NCBI GenBank assembly: GCA_030674185.1
Contig: CM060311.1
Coordinates: 98,048,013 to 98,112,012, forward strand
Source of the DNA: Monoplex corrugatus
Taxonomy: Eukaryota > Mollusca > Gastropoda > Littorinimorpha > Ranellidae
DNA: 64,000 nt
Direction of reading: 5' to 3'
Positions within the stretch are counted from its first letter, which is position 1, and every line of letters begins with the position of its first letter. Below the pieces are notes generated by a model. That model was not told where the DNA came from, made no database searches, and worked only from the letters and a program-made list of their open reading frames with translations. The translations under genes were made by a program, and so were the position numbers. Below are positions 13,126 to 25,225 of this stretch, one piece after another.

Positions 13126-14160
13126 TTTACAGTATTTATAAATGACTTACCTGATTCACTGCACTGTACTTGCAAAATTTTTGCTGACGATACAAAACTA
13201 TAATTATGACAAGGTTGCCAATGTTAATTTAATTCAACAGGACTTGCTAATACTACAAAACTGGTCAGATACTTGGAATTTATATTTTAATGTTTCAAAA
13301 TGTCATGTAATGCATGTTGGTAAGAAGAATATTAGACGAGAGTATTTCATGAAAATTGGAAATGATGTACAGAAAATTAGTGTGTGTGAAACGGAAAAAG
13401 ACTTGGGAGTTACATTTGATAGTGAACTATCCTTTGACCTGCACGTTAAAAGAGTAGCAAATAGGGCTAACCAAATGATAGGAATTATCAAAAGAACATT
13501 TTCGTACATGAATAAACATATATTTTTAACGTTGTATAAGGCTTTTGTTAGACCACATTTAGAATACGCAAGTGTTGTTTGGAATCCGTATTTGATAAGA
13601 CAGTCAAAAATGATTGAAAATGTACAAAGAAGGGCAACTAGGTTGCTTATAGAGTGTAAAAATATGAGTTATAAAGAAAGGCATAAGTTTTTAAAACTTC
13701 ATTCACTGAAAGGTAGGAGGGTTAGGGGGGATTTAATACAGGTATACAAAATAATGAATGGGATGGATAAGCTATCAGTTGAAACATTTTTTTCCTTTCC
13801 ACAAGCTAGTATAACAAGGAATGCTGAAGGTAAAATATTTGTTAAACACAGAAATACTAACACAAGAGCGTTTTGTTTTTCTAACAGAGTTGTTAAATTG
13901 TGGAATAAAATTCCTTTTGAAATTAAATTTACTAACAGCATTAACAAATTCAAAAATTTCCTGGACGATGACGCAGAATTCAAAATTTTATTTAAAAAAA
14001 TAGACTAAAGCAGATTTGCTCAAGTATGAATATTAAGGCATGCTTTTCAGACCCCAAAGAAGAAAGCGTAAAACAAAAAAGATAGGGCGTTAAAAGGCCA
14101 GAAGGCCTAGGCTACGAGCCAGCCCTCAGCTACTACTACTACTACTACTACTACTACTAG
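13126..14160 (+). mobile_element. 5'-truncated jockey/CR1-group LINE fragment with (TAC)n tail
   Basis: An open frame of 288 codons (13142-14008) encodes the C-terminal half of a non-LTR reverse transcriptase. It includes LGVTFD, NRANQMIGIIKRTFSY, PHLEYASVVW and VQRRATRLL, and ends near LWNKIPFEI. The catalytic FADD motif lies just upstream at 13180-13191 but in a different frame, so a small indel near 13200 separates it. The copy is truncated within the polymerase palm and cannot be active. After the stop there is a 3' UTR with an AGGCC-AGAA-GGCCT hairpin at about 14096-14110, followed by a (TAC)n tail at 14130-14159. It sits in the space between the two divergent genes. Confidence 0.9.
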
Positions 14161-14859
14161 ATCTGCATGTAGACGCAAACAATCCAAATACAAAATTCTG
14201 AATCAAAGTAACTGCCAGCCTTCAACTGAGACAAAATGATAGGTTAAGAACATGTCGGCCTACTCATTTCACGGACTGTCTTGTCTTGTTTTGTGAATTA
14301 GATAGATATTCTCGTTGTATTTTCGTGTATTTCTGGTTCAAAGTACAAACTATTACAAACTGAGATGCCCTGATTTGGCTGCAAAAGTTAAAGATTCTAG
14401 GAGAGAGACTTCAGACTTCGTATCTTTATTCAACGGTAGCAAGAAACTGTGGGGATGGCCGGACAGCAGAAGACCCTCAGAGGAGAAACCCCCATCGCTA
14501 GTGTTTCAGCCCTTGACTCCTTACATTCTAAAGGGGCCAGCCACGTCCAGGTCACGATTCCTGGATGCCATTCTGCTGTTGTCTTTTCTTCTTCTTTTTT
14601 TCTTCAAATAAAAGACCACAAGCCCATATTACAGATATGCTTACAATAAATTGAGCAAAGTTTCAACATATTTGGTCGTCTATATATGAATAAACTTATA
14701 CTACCGAAGATCATCAAATGCTGGGCAGCAAAGGACAAAATATATCTTCCTTTGTTTGCGCGCATAATAGACGGATAAACCCCAAGCCTCTGTGGTGCCT
14801 GTAGGCCTATCTAAACTGGTGTTCTTTCAAGGTGGACACACCAGAGGTATTGGAGTTAT
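14161..14859. other. Unique intergenic sequence
   Basis: I find no recognisable gene. A 98-codon open frame at 14315-14611 has no family signature. AATAAAAG at 14606-14613 is a chance match to a poly(A) signal as far as I can tell. Confidence 0.4.
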
Positions 14860-14996
14860 TGGAGTTATTTCAAGAGGTATTCACTGCGCTCGGACAGCTC
14901 CATATGCACTCCACCCAAATTCGCCAGCAATTATCTGACAGATTTCCTGAGCCTGCACAAAACCCTATGCGCTGGCAAGGTCTTGAAACGGTAAAA
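14860..14996 (+). mobile_element. SINE copy
   Basis: The segment runs from CAAGAGGTATTCACTGCG through CTCCATATGCACTCCACC and CCTGAGCCTGCACAAAACCC to AAGGTCTTGAAA. The same order of blocks occurs at 47381-47500, so this is a dispersed element. The head (caag-agg-gtcactgcgttcgga-ccatat) resembles a SINE that I recall as widespread in sea snails. That recollection needs a database search to confirm. Confidence 0.6.
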
Positions 14997-15086
14997 AGGG
15001 GAGAAGGGACCTGTCAAACACTAAGCAGGCACCACCAGAATGATGGAAACATTAAGATGGGCAGCGAACAGGCCAGTTTTTAATGT

Positions 15087-15150
15087 TGCGGGCTGGGATT
15101 GAACTCAAGATATCAGAACTGGAGTCCATGGCTCTACTGACTAGCCCGTG
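15087..15150 (-). repeat. Degenerate tRNA-like sequence (possible SINE head)
   Basis: On the minus strand CGGGCT and AGCCCG could pair as an acceptor stem. Between them lie TAGTCAGTAGAGC, similar to a tRNA A box, and GAGTTCAATCC, similar to the B box GGTTCRANTCC. The arms are too degenerate for a functional tRNA. A tRNA-derived SINE is more likely. A related sequence occurs at 62625-62692. Confidence 0.35.
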
Positions 15151-15682
15151 ATTGCCAAGTCTGCATAGTTCTGTCCATCTTTTCAAATGTCACATTCATA
15201 TCAATGTTTATTTAAGCCCACTGCCCAACACTTTGGGACTTTATGAACATTCAATAAAATGATGTGCTTTTATTTTCTCTGACCTCTACATGTTTATTTC
15301 ATTTATGCAATCTACAATCAATCAAAAGTGGCCGAAAAAGCACGTATACACAGATTCTGATTGCAGGCTCCCTGAACGAACACCAGATCCATATTGACAC
15401 AAACAAATGTGGCGTAAACTTGTTACCCAGTTCCTCTTCCTTCTATAGTCCCAATCAGCATTTTTGCAGTCTAAATTCTTCCATACACAGTCGTTTCATC
15501 CAGTGCCGTATGCACCAAAAAGCTGAGTGAACAAATAGTGGATTTCAGGTTGTTGTTGTTGTTTTTTTCCAAATACTAAATCATTTGAGAAACCACTGAT
15601 TTGTCAAGACCCAGACTTTGACACTCAGCCGACATAGTATGGTTAACAATGACTCTTCACGGAGTTAAAGAAGAAGAATAAA

Positions 15683-15683
<1 letters not shown>

Positions 15684-15733
<50 letters not shown>
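15684..15733. repeat. (ATG)n microsatellite
   Basis: A run of about 16 GAT/ATG triplets is followed by GAAGAAGAA. Non-LTR elements elsewhere in this window end in such (GAT)n tails, but no element body is visible here. Confidence 0.9.
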
Positions 15734-15735
<2 letters not shown>

Positions 15736-15867
15736 GAAGAAATTATTTGATATGCGTGTATCTAATCCCTGATTATTTTTCAGAGCAAACAAATGTAACA
15801 GATTCAAAATGCGAAACTTTGTCTAACCACCCAATTTCTGCTTCATAAAGCAGAATAGGTAGACTAT

Positions 15868-15945
<78 letters not shown>

Positions 15946-15961
15946 CAGAGACAGAGAGAGA
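15868..15961. repeat. (GA)n microsatellite
   Basis: A GAGA run of roughly 55 bp is followed by GACAGAGACAGAGA variants. Confidence 0.95.
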
Positions 15962-16331
15962 GTACTAAATTACTCATGGATAGAAACATTAGTCCTTGCT
16001 ATTTCATACGTACTGATTTAAGCATACAAACATAAAAGAGAAATGCATTAATTAAGATTAAGAACATGAAATAAAAATATATTATAAATTAAACAAATGT
16101 ACATACACACAGAGGAAAAAAAAAGCAAGCAACAACAAAAAACAAACAAACAACAACAAAATACCAAAACAAAAATTAAAAAAACAAACGAAAAAAAAAC
16201 AACAACAAAAACCAGCAAGAAACAAGAACATAGGGAGGGAGGGAGGGGGAGGTATATGATAATTGATACGCTGTGGACAGCCTTATACATGTATGCATTT
16301 GTATACAGAAGGCTAAAAAAAATGCAAAAAG

Positions 16332-16853
<522 letters not shown>

Positions 16854-17370
16854 AAAATTGTTTCAAAAGAAGACTTGAAATCATGTTATCCCCTTTCTTG
16901 ATGGGCTGAACCCCAAAGGTGAGGACTGAAGGACAGAGTCAGATCTCTTCTCTGAGATGGTCCTCAAAATCACAGTTCATCAAGAACTTTTTAAACACAG
17001 GTCACTTTTCACAAGACACAAAGTAGCTAACTCCCTTTATATCTTGGTTCTACACCATACCTTCAAAATATCCAAAATCATCACAAACACAAAAACACAG
17101 GAACAACAACAACACAACAACAAACAACAAACAAACAAACAACACAACAATGTTTGTTCCTACACAGACAGAAAAGAAGAGATGAAATTTTTAAAACAAA
17201 CAAACGAACAAAGAAAGAAAAAAGAAGAAAGAAGAAAGAACGAACTAACAAAGAAACGAACGAACGAATGAAGAACGAACGAACAAACTAACAAACAAAA
17301 ACATGAATAAAGAAAAACTAAAACCAAAACCAACCATCCAACCAACCAATAAAACATTTGTAGAAAGTGG

Positions 17371-17377
17371 TGCGTGC

Positions 17378-17474
<97 letters not shown>

Positions 17475-17700
17475 CACAAATTGTGTGTGTGTGCGTGTGT
17501 GTGTGTGCGTGCGTGTATGCATGTGTACATGTGTGTATGCGCAACACACAGTGCGCGCGCATGTGTGTGTGCGTGCGTGCGTACGTGCGTGCATGCGTAC
17601 ATGTGCGTATGCTCGTGCGCGTGTGTATGTGTGTAGTGTCGTGTGTGTGTGTGTTGTTGTGTGTGTGTGCGCGCGCGCGCGCGTGTGGTGCGTGAGTGTG
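17371..17700. repeat. (TG)n tract with alternating GC steps
   Basis: A pure TG run at 17377-17466 is followed by GTGCGTGCATGCGTAC-type alternating purine-pyrimidine sequence up to 17700. The preceding 17100-17340 is AAC/AAAG-rich simple sequence. Alternating purine-pyrimidine DNA of this length can adopt the Z form. Confidence 0.93.
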
Positions 17701-18662
17701 TGTTCGACTTTATTGTTCTAATCTGCAAAGCATCCATGTAGCCAAGGTAATTAAGGAGGGGCGAAATTATTATTATCATTATTGTTGTTGTTGTTGATGT
17801 ATGATGATGATGATGATGATGATATTATTACTACTATACAGTCTGACTGCGTCAGGAAAAGTATATTTTATAATTCTTGTCGTCCTGGACTTGAAAAGTC
17901 CATGACGATGATGATGATGACAATGATGATGATCCTCCTCCTCCTTGTCCTCCTTATTGTCATCGTCATCATCGTATCAGCTCAGTTTTATTTTCTGAAG
18001 TTAGCATCCTCCCCCACCCCCCTCACTTGGAATGGCTTCCATACGAACTGACGCCACTGATGCCATGTGATGGTGAAGATCCATAATGATCATGGTATAA
18101 TAATAAGCCTTGGCAAGGTCCTGAGGTTCCATCTAGCATATGAATTGTATGTTTTTTCTGTTTATTAGTCTGTATAACTACTATCATTATCATCGTCATC
18201 GTCATCGTTGTTGTCGTCATCAACATCATCATCATTGTCATCATCATCGTCGTCGTCATCATCATCATCAATTTCTTTCGCAATACTTGCTTTTATTACT
18301 TTTTTTTTCTTTTGTATGTTTGTTATTGTTTTATAATTCATTTTCAGTTTTATTTCCCCAGTTTTAATCAAAGCATTTTGCTTTTATGTTGGCATTTTAC
18401 ATATGATGTGTATACAATAACACGGACCAATTGTAAGACACGTCCAATGGGACCTATTGCTACTACTTGAATAAAGAAGTGTTTTCAGGTATCAAGTCTC
18501 TGTCTCTGTTCTCACTCTTGTCTTTCTTTTCCTCTTTGTCTCTCTCTCTTTGTCTCTCTCTCTTTAATGCTTGCTTATATTTTCTTTATTTCCATGGTTT
18601 GTACACTCTTAATTCTGTTGTAATTTTCACTTATACCAAATTTTACTTAATGCATTTCGCTT
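17701..18662. other. Intergenic simple sequence and a distant SINE-like copy
   Basis: GAT/ATC triplet runs occur at 17800-17825, 17905-17935 and 18180-18270. Between them, 18034-18135 (GGAATGGCTTCCATACGAAC to GCAAGGTCCTGAGG) resembles, with many differences, the SINE copies at 26002-26213 and 50990-51195. No gene is visible. Confidence 0.45.
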
Positions 18663-19735
18663 TCATGTGTATGGTTATACATGACTAGCATTACAAGCTT
18701 GCTGTAAGACAGGTTCATGTGTATGGTTATACATGACTAGCATTACAAGGGCTTGCTGTAAGACAGGTTTATGTGTATGGTTATACATGACTAGCATTAC
18801 AAGGCTTGCTGTAAGACAGGTTTATGTGATGGTTATACATGACTAGCATTACAAGGGCTTGCTGTAAGACAGGTTCATGTGATGGTTATACATGACTAGC
18901 ATTACAAGGGCTTGCTGTAAGACAGGTTTATGTGTATGGTTATACATGACTAGCATTACAAGCTTGCTGTAAGACAGGTTTATGTGTATGGTTATACATG
19001 ACTAGCATTACAAGGGCTTGCTGTAAGACAGGTTTATGTGTATGGTTATACATGACTAGCATTACAAGGGCTTGCTGTAAGACAGGTTATGTGTATGGTT
19101 ATACATGACTAGCATTACAAGGGCTTGCTGTAAGACAGGTTATGTGTATGGTTATACATGACTAGCATTACAAGGGCTTGCTGTAAGACAGGTTCATGTG
19201 TATGGTTATACATGACTAGCATTAAAGGCTTGCTGTAAGACAGTGTTTATAGTATGTTATACATGACTAGCATTACAATGGGTTTTGACTGTAAGAAGGT
19301 TTTGGTATAGTTATACATGACTTGCATTACAAGGTTTTGCTGTTAAAGACACGTTCATGTGTATGTTATAGCATGACTAGCATTACAAAGGGCTTGCTGT
19401 AAGACACGATTCATGTGTATGGTTATACATGACTAGACCATTACAAGGGCTTGCTGTAAGACGTTCATGTGTATGGTTATACATGACTAACAATTAAAAG
19501 GGCTAGCTGATAAGACAGATTATGTGTATGGTTATAAATGACTACATTACAAAGTTTTGCTGTAAGACGGATTCTGTGTATGGTTATACATGACTAGCAT
19601 TACAAGGGCTTGCTGTAAGACAGGTTTATGTGTATGGTTATACATGACTAGCATTACAAGGGCTTGCTGTAAGACAGATTCATGTGTATGATTATACATG
19701 ACTAGCATTACAAGGGCTTGCTGTAAGACAGGTTC
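18663..19735. repeat. 54-bp minisatellite
   Basis: About 20 units of GGTTTATGTGTATGGTTATA, CATGACTAGCATTACAAGGG and CTTGCTGTAAGACA occur. Units near the ends are clean. Those at 19220-19560 carry many scattered one-base indels and substitutions, which may be real divergence or base-calling error. The array lies 600 bp upstream of the gene 2 start codon. Confidence 0.96.
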
Positions 19736-20352
19736 AGTAGAACCAAACGCCACTATAACTGAGTAACGACCTGTTTTCTAGTTTCTCTCCTTTTTCTTTA
19801 CTTGCTTGTTTGTTTGTTTGTTTGACTTTAAGGATTTTGGAGAACTATAATAATAAAAAGCTTTGTTTGGTTTTCCTTTCATTTGTGTGAAAAGACACGC
19901 CAGTGGGTGGGTAGTGTCCCTTCGAAGGAACCGAAACTAGATTTACTTTCAGGAAAAAGGGAGTGTTCACTCGAGAAAATTAACACGAAGTAAATTTATT
20001 TTCATAGAAAACAAAACCTCTTGTTTGGCAGTGGCTGTTGCAGATTGTGCAAAACTGTTTGAGTGGCCCTTTGAGAACATACATAAAAAAAAATTAAAAA
20101 AAATGAAACGGCAAGACATTTATTATAGTCGTTAATCGCATGGCTGGTAATTAAATATCCATGATAATATATTTTCGATCTTTATTCCAGACGCCGAAAC
20201 GCCGTGTGTGAAACAAACTGAAACTGTCAATTCTGTAATAAGCCGTCTTCAACTCAAGGCCAACTTGAACTTCACCTGGGCTTTCCTTAAAAAATAGTGG
20301 CAATATTTGACGCCTTGAGTAGTTCCGTTTCTTCCACATAGCTCCATGTACA
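19736..20352. promoter_or_regulatory. Upstream region and 5' leader of gene 2
   Basis: This is unique sequence between the 54-bp array and the gene 2 ATG. An in-frame stop at 20320-20322 supports the ATG at 20353 as the start. A splice-acceptor-like TCTTTATTCCAG at 20178-20189 might mark a 5' UTR exon boundary. No TATA box is obvious. The call rests on position. Confidence 0.3.
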
Positions 20353-20826
20353 ATGTCGAATCAAGGAAAGCAAATGAAGGCATACGATTTTCGTCACACC
20401 TGCAGTCTGTGTATGGAACCATATCGTGGACGACATCCCAAAATTCTCCCATGTTTCCATACATTTTGTGTTCCGTGCCTGACTGCTCTGGCTGAGAGAG
20501 GTGTTGACAAAACAAGGGCAGGTCATGCTGACACTGACCACCAAGATGATGAAGATGAGCAGAAGCCTGGAACTGGCCCAAAAGACAACAGTCGTCGCCA
20601 GATGTCACCAGAAAGAAAGAAGAAGAAGAAGAAGAGGCAGAAGCTTGTAACAACCAAGCCAGATAAATTAAATACAACCACCAACAATGATGAAACAGTC
20701 AATGAAAAGTGTGATGAAAAGTTACATGATGAGGAAACTGTGAATGTTGAAGCAACATATAGATTTTTGTGCCCCACCTGTCGATCTCCAACTGTCATTC
20801 CAGAAGGTGGTGTTTCTGCTCTTCAG
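20353..20826 (+). CDS. Gene 2 exon 1: RING finger
   Basis: This exon encodes residues 1-158 and ends in phase 0 at CTTCAG/GTAAAC. The C3HC4 ligands are Cys17, Cys20, Cys34, His36, Cys39, Cys42, Cys140 and Cys143. The core PCFHTFCVPC is typical of E3 ligase RINGs. The loop between ligands 6 and 7 is 97 residues. It begins acidic (HQDDEDEQ, about 63-70) and continues with a lysine-rich run at 88-97 (RKKKKKKRQK), which could be a nuclear localisation signal or an RNA- or lipid-binding patch. The same enlarged loop in gene 1 shows that it is old. The end GGVSALQ is the usual TRIM junction into the B-box exon. The start is the first ATG after the in-frame stop at 20320. The open frame past the donor runs into CA repeats and is intronic. 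Confidence 0.93.
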
Positions 20827-20837
20827 GTAAACTTACA

Positions 20838-20886
20838 CACACACACACCCAAACACATACAGACAATACGCAAATAGTATACAAGT

Positions 20887-20960
<74 letters not shown>

Positions 20961-21047
20961 ACATGCACAAACACACACACAAACACACACATCAGTACAC
21001 AAATTGCATACAAGTTTGCACATATTCACACACATCCATGAATGCAT

Positions 21048-21137
<90 letters not shown>
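20838..21137. repeat. (CA)n microsatellites just inside intron 1
   Basis: Two long CA runs (20890-20955 and 21048-21136) with degenerate ACAC sequence between them start only about 12 bp after the exon 1 donor of gene 2. Confidence 0.95.
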
Positions 21138-21138
<1 letters not shown>

Positions 21139-21218
21139 CATACATATAAACCCCACACTAACATACATGAAAATATTTTACTCAGAACATTTCTCATGTT
21201 GTAACAGTTATTTGTTGT

Positions 21219-21274
21219 AGAAGAAAGCCAACACATTATTACATAATACATATAATGGTATATACACAGAAGAA

Positions 21275-21305
<31 letters not shown>

Positions 21306-21328
21306 ATATAATGTGTTGGCTTTCTTCT
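21219..21328. repeat. 110-bp inverted repeat with AT-rich loop
   Basis: The arms AGAAGAAAGCCAACACATTA (21219-21238) and its exact complement (21309-21328) are perfect over 20 bp. The interior is mostly (TA)n. This could be a small MITE or a cruciform-forming hotspot. No TIR or target duplication that fits a known superfamily is obvious. Confidence 0.85.
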
Positions 21329-21704
21329 GTGTATTTATCAGAAACATTGTATTTGTCGGGTGATTTGCACATTTTTGTTACATACATAGTTTGTTTTTGT
21401 TTTTTTGGTGATGGATATCACTGTCACTTGTTTCTGGTTTCATTCTGTTGTCTGACATTCATTTTGATCTGCTGTGTTTATGCTGAAACTGAAACTGTGT
21501 GCTGCATTGATGTATTGGTATGCGTACCAACTGTGTGTGTACTGTAATAATGTATTGACATGGCAGCCCCCCTCCCCCCCTCTATTTTGTTCTTTTAAGT
21601 AAAGCGCAATGAGGATTCTTTGATACATGAACTGTCTGCAGTAACAATTGGAATTAGTATTACTTTTAAAGAATCATTAAAGGTTGTTTCTTGAAATTGT
21701 GTAG

Positions 21705-22218
21705 TATGTTGGGCATCCCCTGTGGGGATGTTGGGGGCACTTTCAGTATAAACAGTATCCCCACCTTCTGGAAATTCTGGACTAGAAATGTCCTTTTTTC
21801 TGTCATTCTCTTTGTTTCTGCCTTGCTGCTTTGCCTACTATCATTTCTTCATGCCATTTTCTGCCTGCTGGTCTATTCACCAGTGTATGCTCTGTAAAGG
21901 CTTTCATACTTTGTCTTAGGATTGATAATTGGGTACATGTATTAAGTGCATTTTTGGCTGTAAGGCAATTTTAGGTAATTTAAGCCTATTTTTATATATC
22001 TGTTTTAGTGTCCTTAGTTATGTTTATATTTGCATTCAGGTTTGATATTTTGAATCACCTGGTGATAAACTGGATGGAGTGTGTAAATGCATTGATATGT
22101 GTTTTTAATTTTCTTTTCCATTCCTTATATGTGTGTGAATGCATTGACTTGTGTACAAGTTTAATTGTCTTTTCCAGGTGTCACTTCCTTTCTCTAGTGA
22201 GCTATGGTGTATGTTTTT
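21705..22218 (+). repeat. Dispersed repeat family R1, copy A (left part)
   Basis: The segment begins at GTGGGGATGTTGGGGGC. Further blocks are AGTATCCCCACCTTCTGGA, TTAGGATTGATAATTGGGTA and GCATTGATATGTG. The same blocks in the same order occur at 23545-24137 and 27045-28135. Copy A is interrupted at 22218 by the LINE and resumes at about 23250-23330 with TTTTGAGATGGTTATGGCCC, ending in GGGCTTTAAACAATCATAAC. The A-rich 3' end suggests a non-autonomous retroelement of about 600 bp. Confidence 0.8.
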
Positions 22219-22352
22219 ATTATTATTATTATTATTATGAACATTTAGTACGCCTAATCAAATTAATGCCCTAGGCGTTTACAATGGCAAAACATATAAC
22301 CAGAATCACAAGCACACACACACACGCCCACAGAAGCACCCACACACACACA

Positions 22353-22384
<32 letters not shown>

Positions 22385-23250
22385 GCATGACATGCAAATA
22401 CAATGACACACTGACACTAAGACACTATAATGTCACCATTACATTACATGGGGGGAAGGGGGCAGAGATTACCAGTTTTGGGAAACAGGTGAGTTTTGAG
22501 GGAGCGTTTGAATGTGGACAGAGAGGGTGAGTATCTAAGAGAGCGAGGTAACTGATTCCAGATGGTTGGAGCTTGATAGGAAAAAGAACGCTGCCCAAAC
22601 CTTTTAGTGCGGACTATGGGGATACTATAGAGACGGGTATCAGATGAGGACCGCAAAGCTCGAGATGGCGTGTAGAGATGTAACAGATGGGTGAGATACT
22701 CAGGACAGGAAGACTCAATAGATTTGAAGCAGAGGCAGGCAATCTTGTAGGATATTCTTTGCTGAACAGGGAGCCAGTGGAGAGAACAGAGCAATGGCGT
22801 AACATGGTTAAATTTTGAAGAGCGGAAGATGAGACGGGCAGCATGATTTTGAACTTTCTGAAGTTTGTTAATGAGATGAGAGGGGGAACCAGAAAAAAGA
22901 GCATTACAGTAATCGAGACGGGATAGAACAAATGCACAGACAAGAGCCTTTGTCGTGTCTTCTGAGAGGAGGTGGCGGATAGAAGCAATTCGGCGGAGTT
23001 CAAGAAAACAAGTCCGACAGACGTTGCTCACATGCTGGTGGAAGGACAGGGTTTGATCAAGAGTTACACCAAGGTTACGGGCAAAATGGGAGAGAGGGAT
23101 AGATGAGTCAACAAGTGTGACAGAGGTTGGAAGAGAGGGGTGATTTTGGAGTTTGGGTGGGGTGATCAAGATCAATTCGGATTTCTCTTCATTTAATTTC
23201 AGTTTGTTTTCAGTCATCCAATCCTTCAGGTCAGCTACACAAGATTGGGT
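22219..23250 (-). mobile_element. CR1/L2-like LINE inserted into repeat R1 copy A
   Basis: On the minus strand an open frame of nearly 290 codons (22444-23316 includes flank) encodes the C-terminal part of a reverse transcriptase. Motifs are KLKLNEEKSELILI, NLGVTLDQTLSF, LSRLDYCNALFSG, LHWLPVQQRISYK and the APTIWNQLPRSLR/FKRSLKTHLF end. No polymerase active-site motif is left, since the copy is 5' truncated. The 3' end (22219-22290) has the same AGCGCCTAGGGC-type hairpin and (TAA)n tail as the copy at 4290-5268. The coding part is less decayed than in that copy, so this insertion may be younger. Confidence 0.9.
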
Positions 23251-23330
23251 TTTCTGGTGTTTTGAGATGGTTATGGCCCTGATGTGGCTGTGTGTAGTTA
23301 GTTGGGCTTTAAACAATCATAACAGTGACA
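23251..23330 (+). repeat. Dispersed repeat R1, copy A (right part)
   Basis: TTTTGAGATGGTTATGGCCC to GGGCTTTAAACAATCATAAC matches the 3' end of copies B and C, which proves that the LINE between 22219 and 23250 landed inside this repeat. Confidence 0.75.
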
Positions 23331-23544
23331 ATAGGTTGGGCAGTTTGATAAACAGATCTGTTGGGAACTTGTGTAATGTTTTTTCATTTGCATGCTTTTG
23401 CTGTATAAGTTAAGTAGGTTTTTGAGTGATGATATTTCCAGTTCGTTAAATTTTTGGTCTGTAGTAAGGTAGTTGTCAGTTATTAGACGTTTTCCTGCTT
23501 TTCTTTGTAGGGATCTTCACTGCCACCATGATGATCACTGGACA
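23331..23544. other. Unique intron sequence
   Basis: This is short single-copy, T-rich sequence between two R1 copies in gene 2 intron 1. Nothing is recognised. Confidence 0.4.
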
Positions 23545-24137
23545 TCTTTAAAGGGATGCTGGGAGCTCTTCCAGTATAAATAGTATCCCCACCTTCTGGA
23601 CATTCTGTGCCAGAAATTCTCTCTTTTCTGTCACTCTCTTTGTTTTCTGCCTTGTTCCTTTGCTTTCTGTCATTTCTTTCTGTCATTTTCTGCCTTGCTG
23701 GTCTGTTCATCTGTATGTGTTCAATAAAGTCTTTCTTTGTACTTTCTCTTAGGATTGACAATTGGGTACATGCATTAAGTGCATTTTTGGCTCTAGGGAA
23801 ATGTGACATGTGGAAGCAATTTTAAGAAATTTGGGCCAATTTATATATGTTTTAGTGTCCTGAATAAGTTTAAATCTGCAAACAGGTATGTTTATTAAAT
23901 CCCCAGTGTGATAATTTGGATGGAACGGCCACAGCCAGGGGCATCCCCTTAATGTGTGTGCACAAACGCATTGATATGTGTGCTTAATTTTTGTTATTTT
24001 TTCCCTGTTGATATATTGTCGTTGTTTGATTTAACGTCTTTTCACTATAAGTGATATTAGACGGTTGAAGTATTGTGTATGTTTTGAAATGGTTATAGCC
24101 CAGATATGGCTTTATGTGTTAAACAAAAATAACAAAT
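23545..24137 (+). repeat. Dispersed repeat R1, copy B
   Basis: This copy is full length relative to A and C but carries an extra 50-60 bp at about 24010-24065 (GTTTGATTTAACGTC, GTGATATTAGACGG). That piece resembles 56567-56610 (AGTTTAGCGTC, CTGATATTAGAC), so it is likely an inserted fragment of another short element. The copy ends in TTAAACAAAAATAACAAATAA. Confidence 0.8.
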
Positions 24138-24356
24138 AACCAGTATTTAGTACACTTCACAGTAATCTATATTAATAGAAATGGGGTCTCTTCCTGTCTC
24201 AGCACATGCCATTATGATCATTGTAGATTTTATCTGTCACAGTGCATCTGTGGTGTGAATGCAGAGTTTATTCAGATCGCAGATTTGCCATCTTAAGAAA
24301 CGCACACTGAAAGAAGTTATTTGAAATAAGTATGCTAACATTTAGAGATCAGTTAA
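24138..24356. other. Unique intron sequence
   Basis: Single-copy sequence in gene 2 intron 1 with no recognisable element. Confidence 0.4.
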
Positions 24357-25075
24357 GTGCAGAGGCACGACTTGTTCAGCACTTGTAAAATCAGCACCTG
24401 TTCATCATTCTTGATGGTAGCCGCTGATGCATGCCCTGTCAGCTGTCTCCATCCCCTTCTGTCTACGTCCTTCTGTAGATTTCTTCTTTCAGCAACTTCG
24501 TCCACTTGGCTATGTTCTCTACATAGGAAGTCGGCGGTCTTCCTTGTCGTCTCTTGCCCTCCATTTTGCCCTGGGCCACAGTCTTCATTGCATGGCAGCT
24601 CTGATGTCTCATAGCATGTCCAAAGTATTTAATTTTCCTTTTCCTAACCAGGCCTTAAAGTTCAGATTGTTTGTTCAGTTCTTCCAGAATGCTCTGGTTT
24701 GTTTGTCTTTCAGTCTGACAACTTATTCTTAGGAGTCTTCTGTAGAACCACATCTCTGCACTTTTGATTCTGTTTTCATCTGCAGCTTTAAGAGTTCATC
24801 CTTCACTTCCATACATCACAGCGGGCCAAATTAGTGTTTGCAGTATTTTAAGTTTGAGCTCATTTCCTAAATATCTGTCTTTTCAAATGTTAGTAAGATG
24901 GACCATTCTTTGTTTGGCTTGGGCAATTCTTGCTTGATGTCTTTGCTACATGTGGCATCAGCTGACTTGTATGACCCAAGGTAATTGAAGTGTTGTACGA
25001 CTTGGAAAGTCAGCACAAAGACTCCAGATCCCAGCCTGTATTTCAACATAGGTTGAATTTGAACATCAGAAGTGT
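24357..25075 (-). mobile_element. Decayed RTE-like reverse transcriptase C-terminus
   Basis: Translating the minus strand in pieces gives the tail region of an RTE-group or similar endonuclease-type LINE. Motifs are a NYLGSYKSADATCSKDI segment (about 24940-25000), then WFYRRLLRIS, IKYFGHAMRHQS and GKMEGKRRQGRP, in that order toward lower coordinates. Stops and frameshifts separate the pieces. No intact domain remains. Confidence 0.75.
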
Positions 25076-25225
25076 CCTGTAAAAAGACAAATGGAGGGAT
25101 GGTGAAGAGTAATGTGGTGAGCAGAATATAATTTGTTGTTGTGGTGGTGTTGCTGTTTTCTGTTTTTATTTGTTTGTTTGTTTGTTTTGTTTTGTGTTTG
25201 TTATTAGGGTTGGAGGGTGGGCTGG

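Noticed and set aside
14315..14611. 98-codon open frame between the two genes.
   Set aside because: It shows no conserved motif and a hydrophobic low-complexity end. A chance frame is likely.
15087..15150. Possible functional tRNA gene on the minus strand.
   Set aside because: The arms and conserved positions are too degenerate. It is kept only as a tRNA-like SINE head with low confidence.
22444..23316. Host gene encoding a 290-residue protein.
   Set aside because: The sequence is the C-terminal reverse transcriptase region of a LINE with a (TAA)n tail, inserted within repeat R1.
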